A stretch of DNA of 64,000 nucleotides. Source: Misgurnus anguillicaudatus (lineage: Eukaryota > Chordata > Actinopteri > Cypriniformes > Cobitidae). This document shows positions 20,153 to 33,059 of this stretch, in pieces (the stretch's first letter is position 1; each line of letters begins with the position of its first letter). The translations under genes and the position numbers were made by a program. The DNA is taken from positions 47,392,001-47,456,000 of the forward strand of contig NC_073358.2 of NCBI RefSeq assembly GCF_027580225.2. Reading direction: 5' to 3'. The notes below the pieces were generated by a model. That model had not been told where the DNA came from and ran no database searches. It saw only the letters and a program-made list of their open reading frames with translations.

Positions 20153-22965
20153 AAAAAATATATATGATACAACATCATAAGCAATATGGTGATGAAAAAA
20201 ATCCTAATGGTCCTGAAATAGGTTATGTTTTTGTCCGCAAACTTTTATTTTCTTTATTTTGATTTCATTTTTGTGGTGAAATGTATGTTTTGGACATGCT
20301 GTCTACCCAAAGTTTGTGCTTTTACACTGTATGGGTCTGTTAACATTTTCTTGAGGTTGAAAGAACAGTAAAGATGGACAGATTGTTGCCACAGAGTCCT
20401 TCAAATATATCCCAGAATCCTTTGTGCTGTAAGAGACGACGTAGAACAGCTCATGTAAATCAACATCTACATCGGTTTGTTCATTATTGAGGTCTACAGA
20501 TAAAAAATACCACTATAAATTAATAAATCAAATACTTTCATGATGTATTGTATGACATGCTTGATTTAAAAGTGTAATAAGATGTTTAAGGTTTATCAAC
20601 ATACTTTGATTAATAAAACCTTTAGCATTAAAAAAACTATCACAACATGAAATACCAGATAATATTATACCTAAATAACAGATTTAAGCATTGCAAAATG
20701 GTTGCACACACATATTGTCTTTACGTTTTTTTTTTATGTTTTCATCAGGTTGGTCATGCATAACTGTTGCTACACATTCATTCTGCTCGTGTATTTTACT
20801 TAAAAACTCCATGTTCTGCAAAAAATGAGGATTAATGTATGTGTAGATTTTGTACAGTGATATTTCTATCTAGTTTTTCTACTCTTGTAAACAAAACCAG
20901 TATTTATATGTCATTGAATGTCCATTCTGGAGCACCGCAGGCCTTGCTACCAAATATGTGTCTTTGTTGTGCTGCATTTGATCAGATTCTACTTTTGCCC
21001 TGAGAAATAAAGACTTATTTATAAATATCTGTGATGTGCATTCATGCTTTGGCACTTTCCAAATATGAAACATTTCCAAACATGAAGTCATTTACATTCA
21101 GAAATCTACCTTGTCAGAAGATAAGGTTACATGAACAAGAGTTCAGTACCCCAGACTATATCTGTAGTTTACATAGTTAATTAAAACCCTCAGGGAACTG
21201 CCCCAGTGACAGCTAGGTACCATTTTTGACCAACTTACAATTTATTTTTAATGATGTACACTTTACAGTCTGTAGTCATATCTGGAAAAATTTAGAAAAA
21301 TGCTTTCAAATCTTGAGTTGACCACTTTCATAAAATCTGGAGGAGTGATTGAGAAAAGACAATAGATGAAAAAGGTTGCTCAGGAAGTGGTTTGAGTCAT
21401 AACTTGCCTCAAGATATTATTAATCTTCCAAATTTCCGCCCTTGTTCTGATATTGAAATTAGATCATTAATGCATTATTATTCCCTTGAAAATGACCAGG
21501 CTTGCATAGCTTCGAATTAAATGAACAGGCATGGGATCTTTTGGCTTTTTTCCAAAAATATTTTTTCCCAACAGATATCTTTCTGATCCTAATACAGTAT
21601 TTATGCACATATTTTAACCAATTTGCATGCTTTTTTGTACTTATATGTGCATTAAGAGAATATGCTGTGTTGCACATTTCAGAAACAATAAGTTTGTGTT
21701 TACTTTGTCCATTAAAGGCAATATTTAGTTCCAGAAACTAAGCACAAATTTTGCAGCACATTTTTAATAAACACATTTTTTTTGCATTGGAGAAAGGTTT
21801 TAGAGATCTGATAATGGTCATAATGTCACTGACTTACAACCTAACCCAAATCTTTAACCAACAGGATATACTGCCATGCATCTTCATTAATTTACATCAT
21901 AATTTGAGATTATTTTAAAGACTTCATGCAACACATTTTACAAATAAAGATTGAGTGTCATTTATTTGATATTCATCAAATGCAAACCTTTTTTAGTGAA
22001 TGCAAATATTAATGCAAACCATTTATAAGTCTGTGGAATGTGTGGGTTTATTTAATTTAGAATTTATATTCAAAATTATTCTAGTGCAATTATTCTAATT
22101 TTAGATTAATATACTGTATAGTAGCCTATATGTACATCACTTGTGGGTTTGGAGAAAAGAATGTTGTTAACAAAATAAAACGTGCAACATTTTAATTAGA
22201 TGCTATGGTCACTCTGAGCTGTTACCATGGCAAAATACAGAATGCTGGAATTAACTTATGACTCTTTGCTCTCTTAACATTCTGATTTGATGCAAGCCTG
22301 TACCAACAGAGAGCATCAGAATTTTGAGAGACATGAGTCTGAGTTAACTTTTCTGAAGTTTATTATTAAAACCTACATTTAATCTGTAACAACTTAATCT
22401 GTGCACCTGTCATAAAACTTTTTGATCTCAATAACAAGAATTTTTTCTGGATAATGCCACTTACAGTCCCGGAAACACACAGATGCATTATTGTTCATAC
22501 AGTACTTTTTGCTAAGTGTAACTGTATGTGTCATTTTGAAATGACCTTACATATTGTGCCTTTAAAGTACATTGTAGCCTATTGTACATTAAAGCATTTA
22601 AGGGACGTCATAGCGTGTAGTGTTGTACCTTCTTTAAACCAATTTCATTCAATAACTATAGATAAGTAGCATTAGGGTTGTTAAGTGGAGGATTTTTTGT
22701 CATTAATAATTTAATAGTAATTAATTATTTCGATGGTCAAATAATTTCAGCAAGAAGACGTTCAGAAAAATGCAAATGGAAAAAACTGCTATAGTCATCC
22801 AACGCTAGAGGGCGCAACTCAGCCTGCACGCTGCACGTCTTATCCACAGTCTCGTCGCCTTGTTAAATGAAACATGCTTGACTGGGATGAGGTTTCACTA
22901 TAACTGTAAAAGTGTGTAAAACAAGACAACAGACACACTATTATCTTTCTTTTCACACGTTCCAC
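20153..22965. other. Intergenic, no gene seen
   Basis: Mostly AT-rich, with only a fragment of the GTACCT MITE at 21190-21235. Open frames at 21459-21677 and 21502-21741 overlap on opposite strands and resemble no family. No exon recognised. Confidence 0.5.
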
Positions 22966-22976
22966 AGTCACGCCAG

Positions 22977-24334
22977 CAGAGCTGCCAACTTCTGAGTTCA
23001 GCTTGGAGTGAGATTTTTTTTGGGGGGGGGGGGGGGTTGTGGTAATAATTTTTTATATAAGTCCTAACCATTTGCCAATTGATAATAGTGTGGATTTTAG
23101 CTATTTCTGTGTTAAATAGTTGGAAAAGACTGCGTTAAAATGTTTCAATACAAATCGAATCATATTTTAGAAATTAAATTGAAATAAAAGCTTTTACTGA
23201 GTTTAAATGCCTGAGATTAGAGTCTTTACTATTATTTTATACACTTCTATTATGCTTTCCTTCTGATAAAAGTGCCAAAAAAGTTCTTAAAATCTAATGA
23301 ATACTGGTCTCTGTAAAATGTATAACTGCAGATAACAGCAGCTTTGATTCAGTTTATCCAGTGAGAAAGAGAAGCGTAAAGTGATGATTTGTGATTGGTG
23401 ATAGAGGGACTGTCACAATCAAATAAACCAAATTAGTAGTTTATATTAAACTAAAGCAAGAGATAATGTGTACGTCAAGACCATATAATTATATTTCGTA
23501 TATATTATTGTTTATAGATGTCAAATATAAATTGACCTTTTTCTCTTTTATTAAAACCTGTCACCGCAAACATCACGCAGGCTTGTACTGCTTGCAAACA
23601 TACACACGTGACGCGAGTGATGGTTGATTAAAATTGCTGTTTTCTGAGGGTATCTGCGTGCGTGGAATCTCTGCTTTTCATCCAGACCTTGACGCTTTGT
23701 GTGTTCGACTGGTGCGGAGCTGACTGATCGGCGTATGACATCAGAGTCACGCGAGAGCAAAGGTAAAGGCGGACCCTTTTGTAACATTTCGACTTGCTCT
23801 CGCGGTACTCTGATGTCCTCGCTGCCGAACTTCCTGCGCAGCGCCACATAAAGTGAAATGCTCTTTGACTCTTTGCAGCAAAGTACCAGCACCATGAGAA
23901 GTGGTGGCACATAAGACAGTGAAGGTACGCTAAAATATAAAAGTGTCAATACTGTGAGCACTGCTTTAGCTACTTACATCGTGCGTTGCTCTTTCACCAT
24001 CGCGCAGCCGCGCACTCGCTCTCTGTAGTTTGTAGCTGGCGCTTCGGCATTTGTAGACAATAACTCCACCTTCTTTGATTTGATTCGCCTTCGCATCATT
24101 TTGACTTTGACGAGCGCTTTATGCTGTTGGAGGCACGCCAGATAGAGATAGGCGTTTTACAGTATTTACAGTTAGGTATTTTTATAAAATTATTTAATGT
24201 CTTTTATTAAACTCAATGGGAATCTAAATGGTGGGCACGAGCCTGCGTGAGAAAATGAATGTGTGGCGTGAGAGCGTGAGAATGGGGTCAATTGCGTAAG
24301 TCTCACGGCGAATGCGTGAGAGTTGGCAGCTATG
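22977..24334. mobile_element. Non-autonomous DNA transposon with CAGAGCTGCCAACT ends
   Basis: CAGAGCTGCCAACTT at 22977 is mirrored by GAGAGTTGGCAGCTATG at 24318-24334. CGCCAG abuts both ends (22971-22976, 24335-24340), part of a hAT-sized duplication. Near the left end is a run of T and then about 16 G (23010-23035). A 136-codon reverse open frame (23551-23961) has no recognisable domain and I do not support it. Confidence 0.75.
23020..23036. repeat. Poly-G homopolymer
   Basis: A run of about 16 guanines after a T tract, an unusual composition in this AT-rich region; G-runs of this length can form quadruplexes. Exact length may be a sequencing artefact. Confidence 0.85.
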
Positions 24335-24919
24335 CGCCAGTGCGGCGGAAGTGCACGCGCACACCGGAAATGGCAAGGTAGGTCGACTTGTGAAGCGGTT
24401 GTTTGACAGAAATTTATTTGCGTTGTGAAGTAAAGTTTTTAAAATTAATTATTTAAATGGTTTAAATGGAGTCTGTATAAATATAATAAACAATATAACT
24501 GTCAGAGATTCTAGTAGATTGTATTATTAGGGTATGCATTGACGTCACTTCCACGTGACCACGCCGGTGTTATGGATCAACTGGGGATCGTGTTATCTGG
24601 GGACATGCGCGTGCACGCACGTAAATTTACCTGATATACCAGCAGATGTTAGACGGCGACAGATTCGTCCCTTTGATTATCCAAAGGAGCCCTTATGAAA
24701 ACCTTTATTAGAGCACCTATAAATGTTGTTATTATTATTTGAGACTGTCTTTTTCTCGTTGTCTGTTTTCATGTATTAAATGCTGTTCATAAGCGGGTTT
24801 TAAAAAGTTTTAATGTTAAGCCCCGCCCATATTATTTTGAGACTAATCAATTTAAATTGGTTAGACGTGTGAGCGCATAAAGTCTGCAGTCTGTCACGCA
24901 ATAATATACTAAGTTAGCG

Positions 24920-24996
24920 TTGTGGAGCCTTAGCCTCGTGGACAGTGCTCATCGCTTCAATTCAAACCACCAGAGTTCGAACCTCACTTCTGGGCA
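24920..24996 (+). repeat. tRNA-like sequence, probably SINE remnant
   Basis: A-box-like TTAGCCTCGTGG is followed by B-box-like GAGTTCGAACCTC. The acceptor stem does not pair convincingly, so a functional tRNA is unlikely. Confidence 0.3.
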
Positions 24997-24999
24997 TGC

Positions 25000-26865
25000 T
25001 GACTTGCTAGTCCTTCTTCATTCGTTTATGTTTATTTTCTCACAAGTGAAAACCCAGCGTTTATATATTTTTAAGTGATCATAACTGATTTAACAAATTA
25101 GTATTCAAAAGAAGTTCTTATATGAAACAACACCTACAGTATGAAAAATATTCTTATAATTAGTAAAAGCAAAAACAATTTGTCCTTGTGATAACTTGTA
25201 AATAAATGGGAATATACAAAATACTAATTTCATAATCAGAAACAACTGCAAAAGAAGAACAATCAATTCGATAAATATAAAAATATTTTTATATTTTTCA
25301 TATTGTTTTTTTTTTTGCTAAATTACCAGTTCCCTATGCACTCAGTTACAAACTGTAACATTTTAAATTCATTTTCAAATACAATACTACCACATTATGT
25401 GTATAAGAGAGGATTATAGAGCCTGCCAATCAACCTCAGGCTGATTTGCCTAAGGACACTGAACATCTGGCAAAAGTGTTCTTTATATGTTGAGTAATCT
25501 GAATGTAAACCATATAATTTTATAACCCCAACAACAACAAAAAAAAATTAGCACCAGCCGCCAGTGTTAAAGACAACTTTGTTTCCAAATAGTAAGTTAC
25601 AGTAATGAATAATGATGTGTTCTGTATTTAAGAATGTCTTAAAGCATACATGTAAGAAAAATTATTAAAAATTGTTATTAAATCAGAATTTTATGAATTA
25701 TTGATATGTTCTGCTTATGTGGTTACATTGAGCACTTGTCATAAAGCTTCCATAAACAGAAGGGCAGCAGGCCTGTTGAAGCTGAGAAAATATTTTTTTA
25801 AACTTAGGATGGTAACAAAGAAATAAAATCATCATCACTGTATCATCTTTAGTAGCATTGATGGAGAAAACTGCAAGTCCCATTGTCCCCTCAATATCCT
25901 ACAGCATGATGAGTTTTGAATTGTAAAGACTATAAAGACTAAGTATGTCACAGAAAAATAGAAACCAGTTATTTATTGAGAAAGTTTACAGAAAACAATG
26001 TATTCTCCACATATCCAATCACAGAAACAAGATACAATTTTAAAGAGTTTACTTTCAGTTTTACACTGAGTTACAAAACAATATCATTTTGTAAGCATAT
26101 GTAACGTGTATGGATGTAATTTCAAAGATCAGTCATTTACCTTAGATAATTCCACATTTGTCACAAATTCTGATCTGCTTGAAAAATAAAAACAGATTGA
26201 TGTTTGACTGTCATTTGCCTCTCTTAACTTCAGCCAAGTCCTACAATTAAAACATAAGTCCATTTAAGTCAGGCTAATATACTTTTCAAGCAAGTAATTT
26301 CAAATAATAAAACACTAAAACAAAACAAGTGCATCTATGCTGCCTTCAACTCAAATTTATATTAAATGAACTTTATACAATTAGACGTGTTGAATGCATT
26401 TAATTACTTGTTTATCAAAAGAAGAATGAACCATAGAAAATGCTTAGAAAAGCAATTACATTGCACTAAAAAAGTAAATGATGTTTCAATACATGTTTGC
26501 TTTAACTACTGGTTTATTTAATAAATATCCAAAATGTTTTCATTAGGACGGTACACTACAGATGCATATTTTCCTACGATACATTTGTGTTTCAAAGAAA
26601 ATACTTACAAATGTACTTAAATCCGCTGGCAAGTTTAATGATAACATCGCATCGAAAAGGTAACAGCTGTCCCATTTTAACGTGGGCGTGGTGCAATTGG
26701 TTCAAGGAAAATAGGATAAAACTTAATTTAAACTGCGTCAAATAAACGGAAACACAAGCAGAGGAAACAAAGTGGTCGAACATTGATAACAACAATTATT
26801 AATAATTTGATATACGTTTTTAATAAGGGCTTTTGAAAATCGAATTTGACGAAACTGACGCGGTC
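25000..26865. other. Interior of the large foldback, no gene seen
   Basis: AT-rich sequence with no exon, transposase or RNA gene recognised. Open frames here are short and overlap on both strands. Confidence 0.5.
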
Positions 26866-26947
26866 GCTGGTATGTCAGGTAAATTTGAGTGCGTGCACGC
26901 GCATGTCCCCAGATAACACGATCCCCAGTTGATCCATAACACCGGAA

Positions 26948-27430
26948 TGCGCCCAGGGATGCGTTCAGCACCGACAAAACGTTGCACAACGTTTATTAAA
27001 CAGAAACGGTGATGTGTTGAACACCCTGTTGTGATGACGCAAAAGTTGCAACTACGGTAGCTGAGAGGCCATTCTTTGTGTTCTTTTTTAAATGTTTCTG
27101 AAGCCTGATGAAATCGTTATAAATGTGTGTTTAATTCTGTAAAATACCCTCGATGTTACAGTCACTGACCTTGCCGTCCAAAATGAAAGACAACATTCCA
27201 ACTTGAACCCATTGAGCAAGCTGTCTGTTTACTACCGCGTGGTTTATATACATCTTGCTGCTGATTGGGCCGACATTTCTGACACACCCACCAAACAAGA
27301 GAAAACGCATCTAAAACCTGTTGCACACCGTTTCCAGGAAACATTGGAAAACGTTGCGCACCGATGTGAGCTTGAACGTGCCCCTTTTGAGTGGCAAACA
27401 TTTAACAAAATGTCGGGTTTTCATAGCGGT
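26948..27430. mobile_element. Element inserted in the foldback's right arm
   Basis: CAGGGATGCGTTCAGCACCG opens it and the words ACGTTGCACAACG (26980) and AACGTTGCGCACCG (27350, inverted) lie towards opposite ends. It accounts for part of the sequence separating two pieces of the foldback right arm. Boundaries are approximate. Confidence 0.5.
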
Positions 27431-28129
27431 TGCTGCGAAAATGCCAGTAAAACTATTATCAGCTTAAATTGAATTTAGTTGGACTTGATAGCAGAGGTGG
27501 ACAATATTTAGTTACATTAGTTACATTTTTTATGCATCTGTGCTTTATTAGGGTGTTTGTGGGAAAAATGTTACTTCACTACATTCTGAAGCATAGAATC
27601 AAACTGTGTATTCTTTAATATTGCATATTAAAATTAATTTAATACCTAATTACATTCAAATAGTGTACTTTTACTTGAGTACGTAAATGCGCTTAAATAT
27701 TAAATGTAAAACAAAAACTTGTATTTATGAAATGTAGTAAAATAAAAATTATGATAATATGCTTTGGAATGTATGTTTTTCAAAGAACACTGATAAAATA
27801 CAAATACTTGAAAAATACTTTTAAGGAGAAAGTTAAACCTCTGCGTGATAGTGACCCTAACTTGTCAACCCACCTGTAGACGTTGGCATGAACGATCAAT
27901 TTACTTCTCCTTTCAGTGTTTTTTGGCAGTTTGTAAAACGATAGCTCAGAATTCTTGTTAAATTTGTTGTACAGTCTATTGCACAACAGCTTTTTCCCAT
28001 TTAGACACGTTTTCCTGTGTTTTGCTGATTTCACACTGTACTCAAATGCTGCCGCTCTGTCTTTTGCCACTCAGTGGGTGTAACTGCAGTCATTTTCGCC
28101 GAAGGTGACGTCATGTGCATACCCTCTAT

Positions 28130-28815
28130 AATGGACACTATAATGTCTCTGTGGGAACCGAAAAATTAAATCCTACTGGAATAAGACCCAAAACACACTA
28201 TATAAAGGAATTCTGTAATGTTTTTCATGGTAAACTGATGGTTATTTATAAAGAAAACCACTAGAATTTAATTTGTATTATCAGTGAATGCTTATGCTTT
28301 ACAAACAGTTCTCTGTTAAGGATGAAAAAACTCCACCAGAAGAATCAGACCATTTCCTCAGCATAAATCCTAAGTTCAAGCATAAGTCCAGTTTATAAAA
28401 CCTATTTTTAAAGCCCAATCCACGTATTTTTTATTTCTCAACATGTTTTACAACAAACGCCAGGTTTGCCCTTTTGAGCCGGGATAAATGACTGTTGTGG
28501 GCATTATCTGTATAGGTGCAGTAGGGACTGAACCATGAGACCCTTCAAACAGAAAGGCCACATGTCAAAGTGAAACTGTGATGTAGAGTGCTTGCCCTCT
28601 CCATATTGATACAACAAGAGGGCTTGTAACAAATTTCAATCCTTCATTTTAATCCCCCAGTACTCGTATATTAAGTTTAGATAGGAGGGAAGTTAAGCAA
28701 CCCAATAGAATAACATGTTTGCACATTAATATACATTTTAAAACTTTAAGGCTTAATATATACGATTTTAGCATTAAAATATCCAATAACAAAATATTTT
28801 TTAAACGTGTACTTA
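28130..28815. other. Intergenic, no gene seen
   Basis: Nothing recognisable; no repeat family from this window matches clearly. Confidence 0.45.
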
Positions 28816-29425
28816 CATTATCTAATTCTTTCAACAATGTTATTAAGTAAAGATTGTTTCTTGAAGATTTTTGTAAATTTACCGTAAATATATATAAAAA
28901 AAAATGTGAGTGGATGCAGTGCTAAGGACTTTATTTAGACCAGTGGTTCTCAAACTTTTTCCGCGTGCGGCCCCCCTTGTGTACGGTGCATTCCTTCGCA
29001 GCCCCCCCAAAGAAAATGTATGACAATAAACTGTTCTACATTTTAACATTTTAATTAAACAAAACATATTTAGTTATACAAAGTAGTGCTGTTGGTTAGT
29101 AGTCTTATTTTTTTTAGGTTTAATTACACAGAATTCATGATAAGTTAATGTATTTTATAAAATGTCATAAAATTGGGGCCCCCCTGGCACCATCTCGCGG
29201 CCCCCCTGGGGGCCCCGGACCCCAGTTTGAGAACCACTGATGTAGACACTTTAAAGGCGATTTTCTTAGTATTTACTTTTTTTGCACTCCCAGATTCCAG
29301 ATTTTTTAATGGTTGTGTCTCGGCCAAATATTGTCCTATACTAACAAACCATACATCAATGAAAGCTTATTTATTCATCTTTCATATGACGTATAAATCT
29401 CAATTAAAAAAATCACGATATTTGT
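28815..29425 (-). repeat. Dispersed repeat (ACCACAAAACC family) interrupted by a hAT
   Basis: Right part 29248-29425 contains AACAAACCATACATCAATGAAAGCTT and CTCGGCCAAATATTGTCCTA in pieces, the reverse of the copy at 30172-30300. Left part 28815-28932 matches other portions of that family. The hAT at 28941-29239 splits them. Confidence 0.7.
28941..29239. mobile_element. Non-autonomous hAT element, 299 bp
   Basis: CAGTGGTTCTCAAACTTTTT and CAGTTTGAGAACCACTG are the terminal inverted repeats of a very widespread hAT type. Flanks ATTTAGAC (28933-28940) and ATGTAGAC (29240-29247) are an 8-bp duplication with one mismatch. The interior is rich in runs of C (GGCCCCCCTT, GCGGCCCCCCTGG). Confidence 0.94.
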
Positions 29426-30170
29426 TCAGCAACTCTATCAATAACCGGCATTTTATCGAGTTCCTGCTAAACGTATGCATTTTGCAAAAATTCTGGGCTT
29501 TTTACAACCATTAGAAAATATTAACATGCCTCATTTTCAGGTAAATAAAAATAGAAGAATTTGTAGAGATTATTTTGAAAATTGCATTTGTGTTGTCCAC
29601 TATAAAATGTCAGAGGTCTTGCTTTGTTGCTGAAGCAAAATCACTCAGGTCTGCATTTACTTCTGGGCCTCCTCCTTCTAATTGTACAACCATAAATCTC
29701 TGTTTAAAAGCATCTGATCAATTGCAACCTGATATTTTTGTGACATTCAGACAATTTGCGACATTAGTTGTTTAGTTGATGCTTTTATCTTGCAGTAGGC
29801 TACACCAATCATCACCCATGAGCAACCTGAAGATAGATGTCTTGGTCAAAAGCTCAAACGTGATAATTCATCTCTTGACATTTGGACAAACAACCTTTTG
29901 GTAACCAGCACTACACTTACCTGCCAGTAACATGTTTTTGTAATGCACTCAAGAATATCTTTATATCTTTATATCTCAATATTAATTTAAATCTCTCAGT
30001 TTTATTTATATCTGTTGCGTATAAGAACTGATGTCTGATTTATAAACGCATTTCTCGTTTGAGTCTTTTCATGAATTGCATGACACTCTAAATCAATTTG
30101 TTATTCTGTCTGAATAATTTAGGCAGCTCATAATCCTTGCTGACAAATGATAGGCTTTAATGTATGTAAC
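29426..30170. other. Intergenic, no gene seen
   Basis: No exon or complete repeat recognised. Confidence 0.45.
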
Positions 30171-30171
30171 T

Positions 30172-31535
30172 CTGGACCACAAAATCCATCATTAGGTTAC
30201 ATTTTTTTATTTATACATTCTCTGAAAGTGTGAATAAATAAGCTTTCCATTGATGTATGGTTTGTAAGGATAGGACAATATTTGGCTGGAATCAGAGGGT
30301 GCAAACATTTTTTAATTCTCTTAATTATTTAGAATGAATTGCATTCACATAGAGAATGTAATGTATCTCTGGAGGTGCTTAAGGCAGTTCCGTACAGCTG
30401 GGTGTAGAGGCATTTCTCCTTCTGACTTCAAGTCAGAGGTTTATCCAAACACACTATAAAGTTGCGATTGAGTCATTATTACCTCCAATCTACAACGGGT
30501 ATTAACTCCAGTCATATTTTCAGTCGAGGTTATTCCTAATCTACCCCCCTTCGGTATATTTATAAAATATAATAAAAGACTTGACAAGGTTTAAAATGAA
30601 TAGATGTTAACAATTTATTTTGCCAGGGAGGTTACACTTAAATCAATAATTTGGTTATTCAAATCCATCAAAAATATATCAAAACATTCACTAAAAGATC
30701 AGCATAGAAAAATGAACATTTCACAAAATACAAAGCATAACTGGCAATTAAAGACACACAAAGTGGTCTAGGAAGATTCTTTGTTAAAGATTTCTTCCAT
30801 GATGTTTTAAAACACAAAGTGTGGGAGCTCCTGGTTACAGAATGGCTCCCAGAATATTTTGCCAGGCCACCTTTTATACACAGCTTGAGAAAACTACCAA
30901 AATCTAGTTTGACCTGTACCAAGTGATACTAAAGAACACCTGGTCAAAATCCAGTTTGACCTGTACCAAGTGATACTAAAGAGGACCTGGTCAAACTAGC
31001 CAGGAGTATCTTGGCAACTGGTCAAACTAGCTAGAAATATCAAGGCAAAACCCCACCTCTACAAGAAATGCATCTTCTATCCAAAGTTCTAAAACCTTAA
31101 TCCATCTAATCTTAGACTTATAGGAATGAGACCTTTTTACTCATCGCACCATGACCTTTAAAATAATACTTAATATTAATATAAAATTACAATCTTAGAA
31201 CCACAAAATATGTATACATTACATCATATATTTCAGCAGAAACTCAGTGATATGAGCCTAAAGGCTAACAGTGCAAAAGCCTTTGTGATGAAGAGATTAG
31301 GAGCACCAAGAGTTTCATGTCTGTAACCAGTTCTACCTAAGAGTCAAATTTGGGTTAGCAACACCACTTGAGGTTTAATTTTTTTATAGTGTCTTTTCAT
31401 AATTTAAATTAAAGTTGATTATTTAACATCCAGTATTACAGCATAAAAGAAAAAAAATATATTTTGACCAATGCAATGTATGGTTGGCTATCGCTAAAAA
31501 TATACTTTGCTACTTGGTTTTGTGGTCCAGGGTCT
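30172..31535 (+). repeat. Dispersed repeat (ACCACAAAACC family) with a large central insertion
   Basis: Opens TCTGGACCACAAAATCCATC and closes GGTTTTGTGGTCCAGGGTCT, inverse ends of one element. The family pieces 30172-30320 and 31400-31535 are separated by about 1 kb of unrelated sequence. Confidence 0.72.
30903..31025. repeat. Short tandem duplication, about 50-bp unit
   Basis: GTTTGACCTGTACCAAGTGA is followed by TACTAAAGA and CCTGGTCAAA, and the block recurs once, with a further partial CTGGTCAAACTAGC copy. Confidence 0.8.
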
Positions 31536-31635
31536 CATATAACTTCAACACCTCAGGTTGTACTCAATTTTCAGTTCATAACCTGTACTAAAGTCCTGCC
31601 GGCTGCCCTGGTGGTCACTCAGTAAAGTAATATAG

Positions 31636-32020
31636 ATATCAGTTAAAGAGCAACTATTGTCCGATTCACGATTTTACATTTCCTTTGGTGTGTAAGTGTG
31701 TATTAGTACATGTTAACGATATGCAAAAAGTACAAACCCCAAAGTAAATGATGACTCCAGTTATCTTTTCCAACGTAAATCTCTTTTCTTGGACTACAAT
31801 AAACACAAAGATTGTAGGCAAGAGTTTACTTACTGGGCCTGTTGATGTAAACAAGACTTTGAGTCACAGCCTGTAAATTAACTCCTGTTAGCACTGCATG
31901 TGACCAAATCTTTCAAACATGGTAAGGAGCGCCACATTTCAAGCAGACGTCAGAGATAGTCAGGCCAATTACAACGTACAGATTAGCTGGCCAATCAGGG
32001 ACACAGTGCTTTTCAGATAT
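31636..32020 (+). repeat. Dispersed repeat (TTAAAGAGCAACTATTG family), copy 1
   Basis: TTAAAGAGCAACTATTGTCC begins it; landmarks include TCTTGGACTACAATAAACAC and CATGGTAAGGAGCG. An inverted relative is at 36640-36972 (TTGTTGTAGTCCAAGAAAAG, GCTCCTTACCATG). The inverted pair is about 5 kb apart. Confidence 0.78.
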
Positions 32021-32031
32021 CTGGGCCCGTA

Positions 32032-32733
32032 TTCATAAAGAATCTTAATGCAAAAATTAGCTCCTAGTGACGCAATTCTAAGAAAATTCTTATAAATTTG
32101 GGCGTTTACTCTTAAAATGAAAGAAAAAATCCTAGTAAAGAAAAAAGTAATTCAGAAAGCATCTTAACCATTAAAAGAGGTTTTAAGGTCAAAATTGTTA
32201 GGAGCACGGACGAGGACTTTTAAGAGGCTTAAGAGTTTTTTTAGCAACCGGGAAAGTGGACAAAACACGAAGAGGGAGACAAAAATGTTGCACACAATGC
32301 ATGACAGTAAGTTATAACATGCAACACATTATCGTACAGGAATCATGTTTATGACCAATCTTATTAGAGACACAATAATACAATATAGCGCCATACATTA
32401 AAGTAATCACTACATTAACTACACTAACAGATTCGGTAACTATATATATATATATATATATAAAATGGGTAAAAGTATACATGTGATTTCAAATTGATGG
32501 CTAATAATAGATCCTATACTTACAAGCCCTCTTTTTCTTCCTTCTTGGACAACCAACCAATCACAGGGTCAACCTCGCCTCTTTACTAAGATAAAAGTTT
32601 TTGTCTTGCTTTTTGAGTTGCTCTCAGATCAGTCCCGAATAGCTCTTAAGCTAAGACTCCTACGTTAAAGTTTTTAAGCTAAATTAAGAGTTTTCTGAGA
32701 GGACTCCTAGAATCTTTATGAATACGGGCCTTG
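32032..32733. mobile_element. Non-autonomous DNA transposon with GGCCCGTATTCATAAAG ends, 0.7 kb
   Basis: GGGCCCGTATTCATAAAGAA is mirrored by TCTTTATGAATACGGGCC. Interior has a (TA)n run at 32441-32462. No transposase. The flanking duplication is not clear. Confidence 0.85.
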
Positions 32734-32812
32734 ATCTATACATTTGCAGTCCCTAAAGGGGGTATTTCTAGTTTAATCACCCTATTATGATATTTGAGTT
32801 GTTTATCCTTAA

Positions 32813-33053
32813 AGGCGGAGTCTACGATGTTTGAAAAACGCTTTGGAAAAGGAGACGGGCCGACTACCAAAACACACTTATAGCCAATCAGCAGTAAGGA
32901 GCGTGTCTACTAACCGACATCCTTGCCGGGTTGCGTATGTGTGGGGCGGGTCTATCAACAGAAGGTCTAGATTCTATTGGGGTAGGGGCGTGCTTGTTTA
33001 GGTGATTTCAAATATCAACATTGGCTTTCAAACATCATGGACTCTGCCTTTAA
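32813..33053 (+). mobile_element. TTAA-flanked MITE, copy 2
   Basis: TTAAAGGCGGAGTCTACGAT to ATGGACTCTGCCTTTAA, 241 bp, with CCAATCAGCAGTAAGGAGCG inside. It is the intact form of the family at 14490 and, inverted, 42002. Confidence 0.9.
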
Positions 33054-33059
33054 CCTGCT

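Larger units (their letters stand above)
24530..28125. mobile_element. Large foldback element with AGGGTATGCA ends, about 3.6 kb
   Basis: AGGGTATGCATTGACGTCAC at the left is mirrored by GTGACGTCATGTGCATACCCT at the right (last 20 bases before 28126). A second inverted pair, 24565-24641 and 26869-26945, is nearly identical over about 77 bp (shared words ATGGATCAACTGGGGATCGT, TTATCTGGGGACATGCGCGT). In the right arm the two pieces are separated by 26946-28095, which holds another insertion. No transposase was recognised. Confidence 0.75.

Noticed and set aside
23551..23961. 136-codon reverse open frame within a transposon
   Set aside because: No recognisable domain, an overlapping second frame on the same strand, and no splice or initiation evidence.
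24920..24996. Functional tRNA gene
   Set aside because: A- and B-box-like words are present but the arms do not form a proper cloverleaf and no terminator T-run follows closely.
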